Below, one piece after another: positions 60,642-64,000 of a stretch of DNA of 64,000 nucleotides; position 1 is the stretch's first letter; every line of letters starts with the position of its first letter. Under the pieces are notes generated by a model that did no database searches, had not been told where the DNA came from, and saw nothing but the letters and a program-made list of their open reading frames with translations. Made by a program: the position numbers and the translations under genes. The stretch spans positions 1-64,000 of the forward strand of contig NZ_JACJSJ010000021.1 in assembly GCF_014698115.1 (NCBI RefSeq), in the 5' to 3' direction. This DNA comes from Nostoc sp. FACHB-973 (GTDB taxonomy: Bacteria > Cyanobacteriota > Cyanobacteriia > Cyanobacteriales > Nostocaceae).

Positions 60642-63518
60642 TTATTGGTTGTCTGTGGGTACTGATTGCCAAGCAAGGCGATGTTTCCAGTGCGATGTGA
60701 AATTAACTTGAACCGCTTGCTTAAAGTCCTCCAAAGCTGCCGAAAAAGCTTTCTCTTTTAGCTTTGCTGCACCTTGGTTGTTCAACTGTTTAGGGAATTG
60801 TGGATTCCATACATATTTTTGACAAGTTTGGTGGGCAATTTCTACATCACTGCCATTTTCAGGATTTTGAAAGACGGGATGATAATCTAACCTGTTGCAG
60901 CAAACTTGCAACCATTCTTGCCACCCACATTGCCACAAGCGGACTGTTCCATCAAGACTACCACTGACAATCAGTTTACCATCAGGGCTAAAAGCTGCGG
61001 AATTTACCCAATACTCATGCCCGCGCCAAGGTTGACCAATGGGGTTGCCGTTTCTATCCCACAAGCGCACTGTCGAATCATTGCTGGCACTGACAATCCA
61101 CTGACCATCAGGGCTAAAGGCGACAGAATTAACTTCTTTTTCATGTCCGTGCCAAGGTTGACCAATGGGGTTGCCGTGAATATCCCATAAGCGCACTGTC
61201 GAATCATTGCTGGCACTGACAATCCATTGACTATCAGGGCTAAAGGCGACAGAATTGACTTCTTTTTCATGTCCGTGCCAAGGTTGACCAATGGGGTTGC
61301 CGTGAATATCCCACAAGCGGATTGTCGAATCATTACTGGCACTGATAATCCACTGACCATCAGGGCTAAAGGCAACAGAATTGACCCAATTCTCATATTT
61401 GCGCTGCGATCGCCCGATGACCCGATCTTGTAGTATTTGATGTAGCTCCCACAAACGCACAGTGCGATCGCCACCACTGACAATCAGCTTGCCATCAGGG
61501 CTAAAGGCTAGGGAATTAACCTGTCCTTCATGTCCGCGCCAAGGTTGAGTTACGGGGTTGCCATTGATATTCCACAAGCGTATTGTGCGATCGCAGCCAC
61601 CACTAATAATAAACTTGCCATCAGGGCTAAACGCTACACAATTTACATGTCCTTCATGCCCGTGCCAAGGTTGACCGATGGGATTACCTTGGATGTCCCA
61701 CAACCGTACTGTAGAATCACTACTACCACTGACAATCAACTTGCGATCGGGGCTAAAGGCGGCGCAAATAATTTTCGCCTCATGTTTGTGCCAGGGTTGA
61801 GTGATGGTGTTACCTTGTAAATCCCACAAACACACCGTTCCGTCAAAACCAACACTGATAATGCCATCGCTATTTGGGCTAAAAGCGACGGAAATAACTC
61901 CTTCCTTATGTCCGCGCCAAGGTTGAGTAATGGCGTTACCTTGTAAATCCCACAAACACACTGTTCCGTCAAAACCAACACTGACAATGCGTACCCCAGA
62001 GGGGTTGGCGCAGCCATCGCTATTTGAGCTAAAGGCGACGGAAATAATTCCTTCTTCATGTCCCTGCCACGGTTGAGTAATGAGATTACCTTGTAGATCC
62101 CATAAACACAAAATTCCGTCAATACTACCGCTAACAAGAAACTTGCCATCAGGACTAAAGGCTAGACAATTAACCTCTTGCTCATGTCCACACAAAAATT
62201 GAACAGTAGGATTGCCAATGATATTCCACAAGCACACCGTAGAATCGCTACTGCCACTGGCAATAAACTTGCCATCAGGACTAAAGGCTAGACAATTAAC
62301 CTCTTGCTCGTGTCCGCGCAAGCTATTTGCCTCTGTGGGTGTGTTCATTGCTTCCTTTAAGCTTCCTAAAACAGGAGCTAGAAGCTGGTTTGGGTATTTC
62401 TCTAGATTCTCACCCATTGTTTGAATTGCCAGCACCAAACCCTCTAACGGTTGGACAGGAAGTAAATTCAAAACCCTGGCGGATTGCTCGCGCAGTTTTA
62501 ATTCAGTCAGTGCAAGGTTTAACTTTTGAATCTCTTGTTCCTGGCGATCGCGCCATCCAACACTAGCATTAATAAATCCATTAGCTTGTTCGCTTAAATA
62601 ACCAAACGTTTGCTCTTTTAGTTCTTGATAAGTCTTTGTTTTCAGAACCCGGTTTGCAATATTTTCCCTTTCCCACAGCATATCTAAGGTGTATGCCAGA
62701 AGTGGTAAATAATCATTTTGTTGGTGGAAATCATGAATAATTTGCTCAACTAATCCTTGTTCAAAGGTAACGCCATTTCTGGCAGCAGGTTCAGCGATCG
62801 CTAACTTTAATTCTCCGTCGCTCATTCTAGTGAGTACACGACTATAGCGATCGTGGATCTTCGCAAGTTGGGGATACTCACTAAATTTATCTAAAAAATC
62901 AGACCGCATTGTTAAAACAATTTTGACAGAGCTATCCTGCTGCTGGAACAGTTGAAAAAGACTAGCTACAAATTTATCGCGTTCCGGCTTTTGCGTTTTC
63001 GTAAACAGTTCTTCAAATTGGTCAATAAAAATCAAAATGTACTGATATTCTTGTTTGAGGAATGTGACAATTTTAATTAGAGTATTTTGTCTTACTTCTC
63101 TAGCAATATCGGCTATTTGTGATTTTTTCCCATAAGTAGAAGCAAGACACTGATAAAGAGATTTAAAAGGATTTTCATCTGGGTGAAAACTTATATTAAT
63201 TAATGAATTGTTATTGTTTCCCAAATAAGGAATTAAACCTGCCCGAATCAATGATGATTTGCCAGTGTTTGATGCTCCTAAAAGCAAGAGTACATTATCT
63301 TGTTTTAAGCGATCGCCCAGATTAGTAATCCACTTCTCCCGACCAAAAAATTTGTCTTTATCTTTAATTTCAAAAGTTTTTAGTCCTAAGTAGGGAGAGT
63401 CTATTTTAAGTAGACGATAATCAAAGTCCTCAGACTTACTGTCAGAAAAAAAGTTGTATTCAGAAATACCTTGGATATTAAACCCAATATTTATATCGCC
63501 TTCAGAACTGTTAACCAT
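60642..63518 (-). CDS. STAND-type (nSTAND1) ATPase with 11 WD40 repeats
   Basis: This 958-aa protein has a P-loop at 81-88 (LLLLGASNTGKSSLIRAGL) and Walker B at 163-170 (LIFIDQFEELF). The pre-domain SPYLGLKTFEIKDKDKFFGREKWI is characteristic of cyanobacterial nSTAND1 proteins. A helical linker (~260-400) is followed by 11 WD40 repeats (~405-865) and a short C-terminal region. Several WD40 repeats are nearly identical (NSVAFSPDGQWIVSASNDSTVRLWD). Repeat 3 has an eight-residue insert (CANPSGVR) from a 24-bp dispersed repeat. STAND proteins act as signal or defence switches; no effector domain was recognised here. Confidence 0.92.
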   Translation of the reverse strand: MVNSSEGDINIGFNIQGISEYNFFSDSKSEDFDYRLLKIDSPYLGLKTFEIKDKDKFFGREKWITNLGDRLKQDNVLLLLGASNTGKSSLIRAGLIPYLGNNNNSLINISFHPDENPFKSLYQCLASTYGKKSQIADIAREVRQNTLIKIVTFLKQEYQYILIFIDQFEELFTKTQKPERDKFVASLFQLFQQQDSSVKIVLTMRSDFLDKFSEYPQLAKIHDRYSRVLTRMSDGELKLAIAEPAARNGVTFEQGLVEQIIHDFHQQNDYLPLLAYTLDMLWERENIANRVLKTKTYQELKEQTFGYLSEQANGFINASVGWRDRQEQEIQKLNLALTELKLREQSARVLNLLPVQPLEGLVLAIQTMGENLEKYPNQLLAPVLGSLKEAMNTPTEANSLRGHEQEVNCLAFSPDGKFIASGSSDSTVCLWNIIGNPTVQFLCGHEQEVNCLAFSPDGKFLVSGSIDGILCLWDLQGNLITQPWQGHEEGIISVAFSSNSDGCANPSGVRIVSVGFDGTVCLWDLQGNAITQPWRGHKEGVISVAFSPNSDGIISVGFDGTVCLWDLQGNTITQPWHKHEAKIICAAFSPDRKLIVSGSSDSTVRLWDIQGNPIGQPWHGHEGHVNCVAFSPDGKFIISGGCDRTIRLWNINGNPVTQPWRGHEGQVNSLAFSPDGKLIVSGGDRTVRLWELHQILQDRVIGRSQRKYENWVNSVAFSPDGQWIISASNDSTIRLWDIHGNPIGQPWHGHEKEVNSVAFSPDSQWIVSASNDSTVRLWDIHGNPIGQPWHGHEKEVNSVAFSPDGQWIVSASNDSTVRLWDRNGNPIGQPWRGHEYWVNSAAFSPDGKLIVSGSLDGTVRLWQCGWQEWLQVCCNRLDYHPVFQNPENGSDVEIAHQTCQKYVWNPQFPKQLNNQGAAKLKEKAFSAALEDFKQAVQVNFTSHWKHRLAWQSVPTDNQ
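61990..62013. repeat. 24-bp small dispersed repeat inserted in a WD40 repeat
   Basis: Compared with the neighbouring WD40 repeat, whose DNA reads AATGCCATCGCTATTTG, this copy has 24 extra bases between AATG and CCATCGCTATTTG, with a palindromic ACCCCAGAGGGGT core. The frame is kept (eight residues). Confidence 0.8.
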
Positions 63519-64000
63519 TTATATCTCCTTACTTTTGGACATCTCTGGCTAAATCTTTACCTCAGTTATAGTTCCTCGGCTAATCTTTGTAAGTAACTCA
63601 ACAAAATTAATTACACATTCTCTTGTGAACCTTTCCCTGTCACCGCTCTATAGGATCTACGGTGTACACACAAGTCGAATTACCCCCCTTAATCCCCCCG
63701 ATGTATTGGGGAGAAACAAGAAATCCAGTTCCCTCACGCCACTTGCTTCTCCTGTCGGAGACGCTGCGCGAACAAGTCGGCAGAGCCGCCCAGCGCAGTG
63801 GCTCCCCTTTATAAGGCTACCGTGTATACACAAGTTAGTCAGTAAGGGCACGGCAGTGCCGTGCCCCTACGAGAAATCTATCTGTATCAAGGTTTTCGTG
63901 AAATGGTATTACGCATTGGTTGATTCAAAAACCACATCTTTCATAGGGGCAGCTTTATTCAGCAAAATTACTTAAGTAATTTTCAAAAATATGTAGTAAC
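63519..64000. other. Right-end gap with dispersed repeats
   Basis: There is no supported gene. A ~27-bp direct repeat (TATAGGATCTACGGTGTACA type) is at 63649-63675, with a diverged copy at 63810-63835. Between them lie small repeats (GGAGACGCTGCGCGAAC, CAGCGCAGTGGC). A 21-bp palindrome GGGCACGGCAGTGCC.. is at 63846-63866. The region upstream of the STAND gene (63519-63600) probably holds its promoter. Confidence 0.5.

Noticed and set aside
61004..62149. Several ORFs on both strands inside the WD40 region
   Set aside because: They are alternative-frame products of the near-identical WD40 repeats.

Overview
The window is a 64-kb chromosomal-type segment of a filamentous, Nostocales-like cyanobacterium. 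The evidence is the very frequent GCGATCGC (HIP1) octamer, genes typical of cyanobacteria (PxcA/CemA-like protein, PSRP-3/Ycf65, DUF3134, Uma2, DUF29, WD40 kinase, STAND-WD40 ATPase), and dense Nostoc-style small repeats: heptamer and nonamer tandem repeats, palindromic dispersed repeats and short MITE-like elements. No rRNA, tRNA or CRISPR array was recognised.

Layout. 0-6.6 kb: the start of a gene leaving the left edge, a DUF202 membrane protein, a helicase-like ATPase carrying an in-frame palindromic repeat, pxcA, an MltA-type murein transglycosylase and a DUF3134 protein. 6.8-11.4 kb: two leftward genes for extracellular-type proteins (FG-GAP/DUF4114 protein; PstS-like phosphate-binding protein). 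11.4-12.7 kb: a repeat-containing gap. 12.7-23.0 kb: a rightward type IV secretion (VirB-like) cluster, read here as VirB2, B3, B4, B5, B6, two VirB8-like paralogues, B10 and a B9-like protein. It is followed by two small genes and a decayed coding remnant. No VirB11, VirD4 or relaxase was recognised.

24-35 kb: a secreted unknown protein, methionine aminopeptidase, a HAD hydrolase, then two large serralysin-type RTX metalloproteases in tandem. Each protease has a copy of the same ~130-bp element upstream. 35-41.3 kb: a leftward signalling cluster (REC-wHTH-Hpt-REC-GGDEF-like regulator, PAS protein, multi-PAS/GAF histidine kinase, single-domain response regulator) that could form one phosphorelay and ends at a terminator. 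41.4-46 kb: DUF29, PSRP-3, a WD40 protein with a degenerate kinase domain, and an IS200/IS605-type element with an intact TnpB and a divergent 54-aa ribbon-helix-helix-like ORF.

46.5-64 kb: mostly housekeeping genes. These are infC, a nucleotide-transporter-like/HEAT fusion, a class A beta-lactamase-like hydrolase, a TrkA-type protein, a sugar ABC-transporter lipoprotein, a YebC regulator, a 55-aa secreted His-rich peptide, a UbiH-like FAD hydroxylase, Uma2, an SLT lytic transglycosylase and a STAND-WD40 ATPase. One WD40 repeat of the last carries a clean 24-bp in-frame repeat insertion.

The most distinctive material is the VirB-like cluster, the twin proteases with duplicated upstream DNA, the TnpB/RHH element, and repeated evidence of small repeats moving into genes and into each other. 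All functions are read from sequence motifs by eye; no database search or computation was run.
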